In this document: in pieces, positions 10,673-21,976 of the stretch
Layout of the letters: each line of letters begins with the position of its first letter
Numbering within the stretch: the first letter of the stretch is position 1
Origin: Hemibagrus wyckioides
Lineage: Eukaryota > Chordata > Actinopteri > Siluriformes > Bagridae
NCBI RefSeq assembly: GCF_019097595.1
Contig: NC_080723.1
Location: forward strand, 16,385,511-16,449,510
DNA length: 64,000 nt
Reading direction: 5' to 3'
Program-made: the position numbers and the translations under genes
The notes under the pieces: generated by a model
Seen by the model: the letters and a program-made list of their open reading frames with translations, nothing else
Database searches by the model: none
Told to the model about the DNA's origin: nothing

Positions 10673-11933
10673 CAGGGGTTGGACAATGAAACTGAAACGC
10701 CTGGTTTTAGACCACAATCATTCATTAGTATGGTGTAGGGCCTCCTTTTGCGGCCAATACGGCATCAATTCGTCTTGGGAATGACAGATACAAGTCCTGC
10801 ACAGTGGCCAGAGGGATTTTGAGCCATTCTTCTTGCAGAATAGTGGCCAGGTCACTACGTGATCCTGGTGGAGGAAAACGTTTCCTGACTCGCTCCTCCA
10901 AAACACCCCAAAGTGGCTCAATAATATTTAGATCTGGTGACCATGGGAGATGTTCAACTTCACTTTTATGTTCATCAAACCACTCTGTCACCAGTCTTGC
11001 TGTGTGTATTGGTGCATTATCATCCTGATACACGGCACCGCCTTCAGGATACAATGTTTGAACCATTGGGTGCACATGGTCCTCCAGAATGGTTCGGTAG
11101 TCCTTGGCAGTGATGCACCCATCTAGCACAAGTATTGGGCCTAGGGAATGCCATGATATTGCAGTCCAAACCATCACTGATCCACCCCCATGCTTCACTC
11201 TGGGCATGCAACAGTCTGGGTGGTACGCTTCTTTGGGGCTTCTCCACACCGTAACTCTCCCGGATGTGGGAAAGACAGTGAAGGTGGACTCATCAGAGAA
11301 CAATACATGTTTCACATTGTCCACAACCCAAGACTTTCGCTGCTGGCACCATTGAAACCAACGTTTGGCATTGGCACAAGTGACCAAAGGTTTGGCTATA
11401 GCAGCCCGGCCATGTACATTGACCCTGTGGAGCTCCCGACGGACAGTTTTGGTGGAAACAGGAGAGTTGAGGTACACATTTAATTTTGCAGTGAGTTGGG
11501 CAGCTGTGGTTTTATGTTTTTTGGATACAATCCGGGTTAGCACCCGGACATCCCTTTCAGACAGCTTCCTCTTGCGTCCACAGTTACTCCTGTTGGATGT
11601 GGTTCGTCATTCTTGGTGGTATGCTGACATTACCCTGGATACCGTGGCTCTTGATACATCACAAAGACTTGCTGTCTTAGTCACAGATGCGCCAGTGAGA
11701 CCTGCACCAACAATTTGTCCTCTTTTGAACTCTGATATGTCACCCATAATGTTGTGTACATTGCAATATTTTAAGCAAAACTGTGCTATTACTCTGCTAA
11801 TTAAACCTTCACACTCTGCTCTTACTGGTGGAATGTGCAATCAATGAAGATTGGCCACCAGGCTGGTCAAATTTAGCCATGAAACCTCCAACACCTAATT
11901 GGCCAGTGTTTCAGTTTCATTGTCCAACCCCTG
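10673..11933 (-). mobile_element. Full-length Tc1-like DNA transposon (second family)
   Basis: A 1261-bp element with perfect 26-bp terminal inverted repeats at 10673-10698 and 11908-11933, starting CAGGGGTTGGACAATGAAAC, flanked by TA at 10671-10672 and 11934-11935. Its transposase gene lies on the minus strand and has a single stop codon. The family differs from the 6507-7754 element in both terminal repeat and protein. Perfect terminal repeats argue for a young insertion. Confidence 0.94.
10725..11747 (-). pseudogene. Tc1-like transposase, one in-frame stop
   Basis: Starts at ATG 11747 (MGDISEFKRGQIVGAGLTGA) and runs 340 codons to a stop at 10725-10727, with no frameshift. The N-terminal part is a helix-turn-helix DNA-binding domain (TKTASLCDVSRATVSRV). 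The triad residues are Asp152 in VLFSDEST, Asp243 in YQDDNAPIH and Glu277 in DLNIIEPLW. The second spacing is 33 rather than 34 residues, and the usual 'PAQ' before SPDLN is missing, so a short in-frame deletion near the active site is likely. One TGA (11607-11609, codon 47) truncates the DNA-binding domain. With one stop and a small deletion this is the least damaged transposase in the window, but as read it is not functional. Confidence 0.92.
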
Positions 11934-11949
11934 TATATATATATATATA

Positions 11950-12575
11950 GTGTACAGTATAGCCAAAACCCTTGTTAACCTTGTGTGCCTATTGAACATC
12001 CAGATTTAGTCCCCCTGGCTGTTTTAATAACCTCATTTTGGTGGCATGGTGGTTTAGTGGTTAGCACATTCGCCTTACACCTCCAGGGATCTGGGTTTGA
12101 GTCTCACTCCTGTTCACTGTATGTGCTCCGGTTTCCTTCCACAGTCCAAAGACATGCTTCTAGGCTGATTCTTGTGTGTGTGAGTATGCCCTGTGATGGG
12201 TTGGCACTCTGTCCAGGGTGTTTCCTGCCTTGATGCCCAATGACACCTGAGATAGGCATGGGCTCCCCATGACCTGAGGATAGATCGGATAAGTGGTACA
12301 GACAATGAAATGAAATAACCTCATCTCTTCTAGGAAGTCTTTTCACTAGATGTGGGGATTTGTGATCATTCAGCTACAACAGCATTAGTGAAATCAGACA
12401 CTGACGTTTGAGTGAAGAGTCAGTCAGTCTTCCAGTTCATCTTAATGGTGTTCAGTGGGGTTAGAGTCAGAGTCAGGGCTCTGTGCAGGGCACTCAAGTT
12501 CTTCTACTTCAGCACTGGGAAATCTTCATAAAGCTTGCTTTGTGCACCGATGCATTGTCTCTTAGTTTCAGCATG
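11950..12575 (-). mobile_element. Tc1-like remnant split by a SINE
   Basis: Two blocks, 11960-12025 and 12325-12575, read on the minus strand as the 3' half of another fish Tc1-like gene. The region codes for a 'H.WDELE..L..RP..TSVPDLTNAL' type segment, seen in reverse as CACTAGATGTGGGGATTTGTG, GTGTTCAGTGGGGTTAGAG and GGGCTCTGTGCAGGGCACTC. A SINE with its own target duplication separates the blocks. The rest of the transposase is missing. It lies immediately beside the 10673-11933 element. Confidence 0.65.
12037..12313 (+). mobile_element. tRNA-type SINE with 11-bp target duplication
   Basis: The element starts with a tRNA-like head holding an A-box-like TGGTTTAGTGG and a B-box-like GGGTTTGAGTC, the internal RNA polymerase III promoter layout. 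A body follows that contains CCGGTTTCCTTCCACAGTCC and GCCCTGTGATGGGTTGGCAC. It ends in a short (ATGA)-type tail. An 11-bp direct repeat, AATAACCTCAT, brackets it at 12026-12036 and 12314-12324, as expected for LINE-mediated insertion. The tRNA-like head does not fold as a functional tRNA gene. Confidence 0.85.
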
Positions 12576-12970
12576 TTATTTATGAAAAAGGATACAATAT
12601 GTTCCTTATTCTTAATATTCTGAATAAGAACAGGCTAAACAAAGGATCATTTTTATAATTACCGCAGCAGTTCTTTGAGCAAATCTACAGACTCTAAGGG
12701 ACATTTCTTTGGTGGCTACAACCTGCTGTTAGAGATACTGTATAGATTAAGTGAAATGGCCTGTAGTGTGAATGTTGGCTAAATAAATGCACTCCAGCTG
12801 TTTAAAGTTAACATCCATTACATAACTTGCTTCCACTCACATTACGGCATCTTGTTTTCAGGCGGCTTCTCTAGATGTTTGTTGTTGTTTTGTTTTCAGA
12901 TGGCTTCTCTAGCACTTCTTTGCCTAAGCTTTCCGGGCAGACTAAGTCACATATTTATATTTATTCACAA

Positions 12971-13074
12971 AAGAATTGTGTATGACTGATACAGCAGGCT
13001 GATCAGCGGAGAATGTAAATAGAATTGTATAGAGGTTTTATTAATTTTTTTTTCTGAGGAGCCAAAAATATATA

Positions 13075-13115
<41 letters not shown>

Positions 13116-13140
13116 TTTCTGGGCCAGCGTTTTCTGATGT
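12971..13140. repeat. Segment duplicated at 15101-15212
   Basis: GAATTGTGTATGACTGATAC, then TTTTATTAATTTTTTT, GAGGAGCCAAAAA, a (TG)n run (13077-13113) and GGGCCAGCGTTTT recur in the same order 2.1 kb downstream. This copy carries a longer TG run and an extra 34 bp or so in the middle. Confidence 0.75.
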
Positions 13141-13202
13141 ATGTGTAGAAATGCAGAAGCAGACAATGTCACAAATGGACATAGTAATGGACAGAGACAC
13201 AC

Positions 13203-13204
13203 AC

Positions 13205-13273
<69 letters not shown>

Positions 13274-13275
13274 CA
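13203..13275. repeat. (GA)n/(CA)n compound microsatellite
   Basis: Alternating purine-pyrimidine and GA runs make artefactual open frames on both strands. A further (GT)n run lies at 13438-13475. Confidence 0.9.
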
Positions 13276-13436
13276 GACTAATGCATTACCTTTGGCTTTT
13301 TCTTTCTTAGTAGAATTGCCTAATAAACTGTGTTTCCTCCTACATTTTTTTCTGCTTCATTTGTTCCTGTAGTTAAAATGAATTGGAAGTTCATTTGCAG
13401 CAACCCAGCATGAGTGTGCACCGAATGTGTAGAAGA

Positions 13437-13470
<34 letters not shown>

Positions 13471-13941
13471 GCGTGTGTAGACACTTCAGTTTGGTCTGTG
13501 TTCCAGGTTCTTTGGCACTACAGCCTTTAAGATAACTTATTTACTAATCGCCGAGACCATTAGACTTTAAATAATGTTAGCACAGCAATTAGCACTCGCA
13601 TGAATTGTTTTCTAATTTGAATGTTAACTAAATAATGAACACCTGCGTTAATGTTTATTCCTATCCAACATGAATGAATGGCTTAATTAACAAGTTCTTG
13701 GTGGTTAATTGGAGGAATTTAGAACTGACACTGAATCGTGTTTCAGCTTTTACACCCAGTGAGCTAAGTTCAGCTGATGAATAACATTTAATAACATGAT
13801 GTAACTCAATTTATGCAAATTTTATGGATGTTTATTTTTTTCTCTTCTGGGTGGAATAAACACTGGCTAATGCAATACCGAAACAAACATCCATATTTCA
13901 TTAATATATAATGTTACTTAAGGTGTTATTATGAAATACAT

Positions 13942-14296
13942 CTATCCATCGTCTATACCCGCTTTATTCCTAATTAGGGTCACGGGGGTCAGCTGGAGCC
14001 TATCCCAGCCCACATTGGGAGGAAGGCAGGGGTACACCCTGGACAGGTCACCAGTCCATCACAGGGCCACACATATAGACAGACAACCACACACACTCCT
14101 ATGGGCAATTTCCAATCAACCTAATGTACTTGTTTTTGCACTGTGGGAGGAAACCGGAGTAAAACCACGCTGGCACAGGGAGAACATGCAAACTCCACAC
14201 AGAAAGGCCCCTGCCTGTTCGAACCCAGGATTCAAACCCAGGACCTTCTTGCTGTGAGGCACCAGTGCCAACCACTAAACCACCATAATGCTGCCC
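13942..14296 (-). mobile_element. tRNA-type SINE with 14-bp target duplication
   Basis: On the minus strand the element begins GGGCAGCATTATGGTGGTTT with an A-box-like TGGTTTAGTGG. It then has a B-box-like GGGTTTGAATCC, the body motif GGTTTCCTCCCACAGTGC, and an end with a (GGAT)-like tail near 13942. A perfect 14-bp direct repeat (ATTATGAAATACAT) flanks it at 13928-13941 and 14297-14310. It is related to the SINE at 12037 but longer (355 bp). The clean duplication suggests a fairly recent insertion. Confidence 0.88.
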
Positions 14297-14744
14297 ATTA
14301 TGAAATACATAAAAAAGCATAATGATAACTAGCATTGAAGTAATTATTTATTGTTCACTGTATAGTTTATGGAATTAGTCAGAATTAGTCCAATTGAGGA
14401 AACAAGGATCACACACTATGACAGTGTTAATACACACCATGGACAAATTTATCGAGTACCCGTGAGAAATTTCAGTGACAAGCTTCATGCAGCAGCGTTT
14501 GATCCACAAGTAGATCTGTGTGCATCACGGAGGATGAGAAAACGTTTAAACCGTACGTCAGTCACCAGTTAATAATCTCTAAGATCAAAATCCCAGTCAA
14601 GAACAGCAGACATCAAGCAGAGCCATCTTACAAGCTTTCTTTCATACTTTTAAATGTGCAGCTACTGTAATACATTTATATTTTATTATTAATATAGTCA
14701 ACATTTTCAGTGCTTCATTATAAAACTATTTACATTCACATTTC

Positions 14745-14921
14745 TGTCATTTAGTAGACACCCTTATCCAGAGGGACTTACATTTCTATTTCATTTTATA
14801 CAATTGAGCAATTGAGGGTTGCTCAAGGGCCCAGCAGTGGCAGTTTGATGGACCTGGGATTCGGACTTATAACCTTCTATTCAGTAGTCCAGCACCTCAA
14901 ACACTAAGCTACCACATCCCC
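14745..14921 (-). mobile_element. tRNA-type SINE, second family
   Basis: On the minus strand it reads as a head with GTGGTAGCTTAGTGTTTGAG, a B-box region 'aaggttataagtccgaatccc', then CTGCTGGGCCCTTGAGCAAC and a 3' end with 'CTCTGGATAAGGGTGTCTACTAAATG'-type bases. The whole length of the family is present and only moderately decayed. Confidence 0.75.
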
Positions 14922-15100
14922 CTGTAATGAGGTGCCTTTACTTTAGACTATTCTGTGGTCATTCACAAAATATGGTACTTTCTGACCAGCAAAAGTTCAA
15001 GGTTTTCATTGTTAGGAAACTGGAATAAAAACTGTAATAAACCAGATTTTTGAATAATTAAGTATTATTCTTAGATCTGTAATGAGGTGCCTTTACTTTA

Positions 15101-15212
15101 GGAATTGTGTCTGATACAGCAGGTTTTATTAAATTTTTTTTGAGGAGCCAAAAAAAGACAGCAGTGCTTATGTGTGTGTGTGTTTGTGGTTTCCGGGCCA
15201 GTGTTTTAAATG
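15101..15212. repeat. Second copy of the 12971-13140 segment
   Basis: Same order of landmarks as 12971-13140 with a shorter TG run. It is immediately preceded by a 25-bp string (CTGTAATGAGGTGCCTTTAC plus TTTAG) at 15077-15101 that also occurs at 14922-14946. Confidence 0.75.
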
Positions 15213-16069
15213 TGTGTGAAAAATTTAAGTTAAAGATATATTCTCCCAGATGGCGTCAGGCTTAGAAACTTCTAAAAGTTATAAAATGATGTGTGTGTTA
15301 TGAAGGGCCACGCGAACTTCTTTCAACTATTTGATGGCCAGTAATTTAGCAGACAGGCTTGTCACTATATTCTGAACATGACTCTCTGCTATCTGCTCTC
15401 TGTAGGTGTTTCATGACATAATTTCTATCTACTGTAGACTAAAAACTTTCTTGTGAATATCAGTGTTATTCATTTTTCCCTTTTTTTGTCATTTAGCAAC
15501 ACAATAGTGAAGGTGATAATGGCTCATAAAGATAGGTTAGACTAAACTATTATCTATGTCTGTTGTCATGGTTACATGGCATATAGAACATTGATATCGA
15601 ATGTTATAATGATCATTTTCTGTGACGTACGGTTTAAATGGTAAATCATTTCTAAAGTATTTGTATAATATGTATAAAATGTGTGCTGTATGCATTACCT
15701 CGCAAAACTTCTGAAAGTCAAAGGAAAAAAAAAATGAACATAGAAAAATGTCTGAATTTCTCGGGGGGGGGGGGGTAAATCTTTGGGTTACATATGCAGT
15801 AGCGAATACATCGTCTGTTGCTCTTCTTCATCTAACCAGGAGGTCTTTCCACCGAGTGCATCCTTTAGTAGTTCAAAAAATATGGAACTCACTGGCAGTG
15901 AGATGTTCTGAGTAAATCAGATGTATCAGACACTCAGACTGCAGGGTTCTGGTGTTTGTAACAGTGTTGAGTGCAATATGTGTGGTGTTGTCATGCTGCA
16001 ATAAGGATCCGGGACCCAGGCTGTTTTGACCTGATTGTGAGCCATAAATGATTCCTGAGAAGATGAATA
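15213..16069. other. Presumed intron, no gene seen
   Basis: Unique-looking A+T-rich sequence with a G-run near 15763-15774. No exon or repeat family is recognised. Confidence 0.45.
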
Positions 16070-16801
16070 TAGAATTTAATAGAATAGAATAGAATAGAAT
16101 AGAATAGAATGCTGTTCTTGTCATTGTTTAGCAGTGCAATGAAATATATTCTATTCTTTTCTTCTTCTTTTTTTATTCTGTTCTGTTCTGAGGAGACATC
16201 TTCCTCATTCATTGGGTCCTTTTTTTTTCTTCTGTACAATAACTATGAACCCATTCTATTCTATTCTATTCTATTCTATTCTATTCTATTCTATTCTATT
16301 CTATTCTATATGCATCTCCTGAGGAAGCATCTATGACTCTGAATCAGATCAAACAGCCTGGGTCCTGTATTTTTTTTTTTTACTGTCTTATGTACTATTG
16401 TACTATGGCCATAAACTCATTCTATTCTATTCTATTCTATTCTATTCTATTCTATTCTATGCTATGCTATGCTATGCTATGCTATTTTATATTCATCCAA
16501 TTATGAATCAACTATGACTCACAAACAGATAAAAACAGACTTTACCCTATATTATTGCTATAAACCTATTCTATAGAATAGAATAGAATAGAATAGAATA
16601 GAATAGAATAGAATAGAATAGAATAGAATAGAATAGAATAAATTTCACTGTACTGATAAACAATTTCTTTTTTATTCTATTCTATTCATCTCAAGAGGAA
16701 TCATGACTCACAATCAGGCTTCCTCCTTTATTATTGCTATACGCATAATCTATAGAATAGAATAGAATAGAATATTCACAGTCAGGTCAAAGCCTGGGTA
16801 T

Positions 16802-16860
<59 letters not shown>

Positions 16861-16985
16861 TGTATGTATGTATGTTTTTGGACTGTACTGTGTATTATTG
16901 TACTATGACCATAAAAGCATTCTATTCTATTCTATTCTATTCTATTCTATTCTATTCTATTCTATTCTATTCTATTCTATTCATC
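16070..16985. repeat. Pentanucleotide arrays (TATTC/GAATA) in alternating orientation within a degenerate module
   Basis: Runs of TATTC lie at about 16255-16308, 16420-16470 and 16919-16981. The complementary GAATA runs lie at about 16078-16110, 16572-16640 and 16752-16773. Between them a degraded module of about 100-170 bp recurs, with shared words such as CATCTATGACTC, CAGCCTGGGT, TGTACTATGGCCATAAA and TATTATTGCTAT. A (TTTA)n run of about 70 bp (16799-16862) is embedded. The pattern suggests repeated insertion or duplication of a retroelement tail ending in a pentanucleotide repeat. Confidence 0.8.
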
Positions 16986-17680
16986 TTCTAAGAAAGTGTA
17001 AGTATAAGAGGTATATACTTAAGAATTGTACTTCATGAGAAAACAATAGATTCCTGCTGCACATATTTTATCACAGGAATACAGCACAGTGAGTGAACAG
17101 AGACAGTTCTTGCACTTTAACATTATTATATATGAATATATTTGATGTATATGGTGAAGGTGGTAAAAAATACATTAAAAAAGAAAAACCCTTAACCCTG
17201 AATAAAAGCCCTGATGTGTGCCATATGGAGGGAAAAACAAAGGAATGCGGAAGTATTTCAACTTCAGAACACTTCCCATTGTAGAAATCTGGGAAGGTGA
17301 ATAATGTGGAGGGACAGTATACAGACAGTGAGGAATAAAAAGGCAGCAGGATGGGAAGGAGTGAGAATGGAGAAGGATGAAAGGGAGAATTCGGCACCAA
17401 GGTTTCACAACACGAGTGTGCGCTTGGCCTGCAGGCATTTATGTATGAGACAGCAGGTGTGAGCTTTGAACAGGTACAGAATAAGAAACACACTTACACA
17501 CATCAAGTCCTGTCTCCATTCGTCTTGCTCTCTCTCACACACAAAGACACCTTGAGTTGTCTTCCACACAGTCCAGAGTTGAGGCACAGAATCGGACACT
17601 GACAGGAAGATGCTCTTTTCTGCACTTTTTCCCCCTCTCATTTCTAGTCTGTGTGCCATTGTTTCTGCCTTAATGTCTAC

Positions 17681-17794
<114 letters not shown>

Positions 17795-17958
17795 TGCTGT
17801 CTGTCTTTCATTACTGATGGATGAGTAAACAATGATTTATATAAGGACTAAATGTTAATGAGATGTTATTTTCATGCTGTTGTATAAAATAATCAACATT
17901 TTTGGTCAACAAAAAAGCATCAACAGAGCATATTCATTTGGGTAAAAAATAATGCTTA

Positions 17959-19484
<1,526 letters not shown>

Positions 19485-19601
19485 CTTGCAGTGACGCTGA
19501 TCTGAAGAGTTTGGCCTCTAGACTGAAGGACTGGTTCGGGGTCCTGCACATGGATGCCAACCGAGATCTGAAGATTTCTGCCAATGACAACAGTCAAGGA
19601 C
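19485..19601 (+). CDS. spock1: SPOCK1 (testican-1) exon: start of extracellular calcium-binding domain
   Basis: A 117-bp internal exon between an AG at 19483-19484 and a GTAAGC donor at 19602. It encodes CSDADLKSLASRLKDWFGVL and then HMDANRDLKISANDNSQG, close to the 'C-x-D-x-E/D-L-x-x-L-x-x-R-L-K-D-W-F' opening of the SPARC-type EC domain in testicans. The previous exon must supply one base, the first of an Ala codon completed by CT here. The last base pairs with GT of the next exon to make Arg. Testicans are secreted proteoglycans of the extracellular matrix that influence protease activity and cell attachment. The residues LASRLKDWFG..HMDANR fit testican-1 better than testican-2 or -3 as I remember them. 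Confidence 0.93.
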
Positions 19602-19817
19602 GTAAGCGCATGACTTTGTGTGTATTTCTGCTGTGTTTGTGAGTTTTTTAGTGTTAGACACCATTTATAGTTGGACGACACTGGAGAGTGGTCTTATAAA
19701 TAATTGTAGTTTTAGAGGACAGAGTGCTAAAAGGACGTTCAGCATGGGTACATTTTGATTAAGAGTCCTAGGTCTTTATGATTGCAACAGCAAAAATCTC
19801 TCTTCTCCGTCCTATAG

Positions 19818-20035
19818 GTTTTGACACCAGCATCCTCCCCATCTGTAAGGACTCTCTTGGTTGGATGTTCAACAAGTTGGATATGAACTACGATCTCCTG
19901 CTCGACCAGTCAGAGCTCAGCGCCATCTATCTGGACAAGTACGAGCTGTGTATGCGCCCACTCTTCAACTCCTGTGACTCCTTTAAAGACGGGAAGCTTT
20001 CCAACAATGAGTGGTGCTATTGCTTCCAGAAACCA

Positions 20036-20039
<4 letters not shown>
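19818..20039 (+). CDS. spock1: SPOCK1 exon: EF-hand pair of the calcium-binding domain
   Basis: A 222-bp exon with a good acceptor (pyrimidine-rich, CCTATAG) and a GTGAGA donor; the intron before it is 216 bp. It begins by completing Arg and reads FDTSILPICKDSLGWMFNKL. A canonical 12-residue EF-hand loop DMNYDLLLDQSE (acidic or polar at 1, 3, 5, 9 and Glu at 12) and CMRPLFNSCDSFKDGKLSNN follow. The second loop (DSFKDGKLSNNE) keeps Asp1, Asp5 and Glu12 but is less canonical. The paired cysteines around the second loop are typical of SPARC-type EC domains. It ends in phase 1 (Gly split with the next exon). This stretch is among the most conserved in testicans, and the call as a testican is very secure. 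Confidence 0.96.
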
Positions 20040-20078
<39 letters not shown>

Positions 20079-20172
20079 TGCTAGAAATAGAAAAAGCGGG
20101 GTGATCATTTTACTTCAAGTGGGCTACATTTATAACACTAACTAAATGTATTGGCATGGATTTGCTAATGTG

Positions 20173-20204
<32 letters not shown>

Positions 20205-20216
20205 TCATTTCCCCAG
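20040..20216 (+). other. 177-nt intron with complementary (GA)17 and (TC)11 runs
   Basis: The donor GT (20040-20041) is followed at once by 17 GA units (20042-20075). Near the acceptor, a short TG run (20169-20180) leads into 11 TC units (20181-20202), then CACTCATTTCCCCAG. In the transcript the GA and UC runs can pair over about 22 bp, closing a loop of about 105 nt and bringing the two splice sites together. Confidence 0.9.
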
Positions 20217-20279
20217 GTCTGCCCTGTCAGAATGAAATAAATAGGATTCACACTCAAAGCCGACGGAAGTCTCTCATAG
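20217..20279 (+). CDS. spock1: SPOCK1 exon: linker between EC and thyroglobulin domains
   Basis: A 63-bp exon with acceptor TTTCCCCAG and donor GTGGGT, phase 1 at both ends so it keeps the frame. It encodes LPCQNEINRIHTQSRRKSLI and completes Gly on both sides. The Cys in LPCQNE is the first cysteine of the thyroglobulin type-1 module in testicans. The short basic run QSRRKS sits where other testicans have a variable lysine-rich linker. The next intron is 4356 nt and contains the large pyrimidine tract. Confidence 0.93.
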
Positions 20280-20374
20280 GTGGGTCAGTCATTAAGCCTG
20301 AGATTTATTTCATCCAAAATAATGAACAGGTTTTAATTTCCATCATCCACAAAATGCAACCAACTGTGGGCATC

Positions 20375-20413
<39 letters not shown>

Positions 20414-21366
20414 TCATGCGTGCCTTGCTGCAGAAGCTTCGCAGGAGCCTTGCAGAAGCGGGGCTGTAATTGATTTGAATCGTAATGGCTTTCGGTGTGA
20501 TTTATGTGCATCCACACTTGATATTTTCCTCTGCGATCAATAACGTGCACTCTAGCTGCCACCCTCACCCACAGCTCCCGCCACTGGTCCTGTTCGGCCC
20601 AACGGGCATCAATAATCCCACACAATCATAACTGCTTCATAACTCATGCCATAACACAGGCTGAAAAACAATCGCCTGAGTGTGCATTAATATGGGTGAG
20701 TGTGTGGGTGTCACATTTTAGACGATGAAATCCAATCAGTGTTAGTGATATCTACCGCCTAAAGGCCCAGAATCTGCTGCAGCCGTCCTGCTCATTCTCA
20801 TGCGCAATGCAGGGCAAACCTGCCTTTACAGTCCCTATCAATAAAGCTGGAGAAGGTAGAAATAAATGATGATGCATTTAGTTCAGATATAATACTGTAT
20901 GACAGATTGGATTTATGTCACAATGGTGTTTTTCGTAGATTGTTTAATGCCTGAATCAATAATACATGTGCGGTGGTCTGGGAAAACCCTTCACATTTGA
21001 GCTAGAGTTCGGAAAGCTACAGCTTCTCCTGAACTGAAACAGGGTATCCTTTTGCACATATCTCAACCTGAAATAAAGTTTAAAACTATTTTATCCTCCA
21101 AAAATTGCAGTCTGTATCCATTTTGAAAGTAAAAATAAAAAAAGAACCCCAATTCTTTTTTTAGTTTATTTGCACAAAACACATATATTGTTTCATATAA
21201 AAGAAGCTTTTGAAACCTGAATTCGTTTTCTTATCTTCTATTTCCCATTTTCCATTCTCAGAAAAATGATCAATCAAACAAATAAATAAATAAATACATA
21301 AATACATAAAGAAAGAAAGAAATGTATAAATAAATAAAGAAATGTATAAATAAATAAAGAAATGTA

Positions 21367-21409
<43 letters not shown>

Positions 21410-21976
21410 GAGCATCTTTTTAAAAAAAGAAAAAAAAAACCTCCTTTCATCCACATACTCAAACCCAAAGGTCACCAGATATATGAACTGAGCAGGAAAC
21501 TCATGTGGAAAATATCCAGAAGATGTCAGAAGGATGTCACGGCTAAAATGTTTGATAATGGAATGACATACCCCGATACGCTGGTATAGAAAAACGCTCA
21601 GCCATCTGCAGCTTCTGCTAAAACCACAGCGCGAGAAAGTAAGGATAAAAGCATGACAACAACTTTTTCTTTCTTCCAGGTCAAAAGAGACAAACCCTCA
21701 CTAAAATAAAAAGAATGCTATGTAATGGCAAGGCACTGCATGAGCAATACAGAAATGTATATGACTGAATGAATGATCCACGTATCTACTCAAAGCAGCA
21801 TGGACATTTTGACAGACAGGATGTGATCACACACTAAACTGATTACTCAAATGTCTTAATGTCACAGTGTCACTTAGTCGTCTAATAAGATTTTTGGTAT
21901 CTGCACCCAGACTGACTGCATTCCTTAAACTGCCTGCTTCTTAAAGTGGATGCCCTTAACACTATATGCATTGTCC
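20280..21976 (+). other. SPOCK1 intron, upstream part
   Basis: Contains a (GT)n run (20376-20412) and an A+T tetranucleotide array of AAAT/AAAG type (about 21277-21411). The block 20460-20830 is complex, G+C-richer and repeat-free and could be a conserved intronic element. No exon is seen in it. Confidence 0.5.

Noticed and set aside
12050..12115. A tRNA gene (A-box and B-box-like motifs)
   Set aside because: The arms do not pair as a cloverleaf, and the head is continuous with a SINE body flanked by a target duplication.
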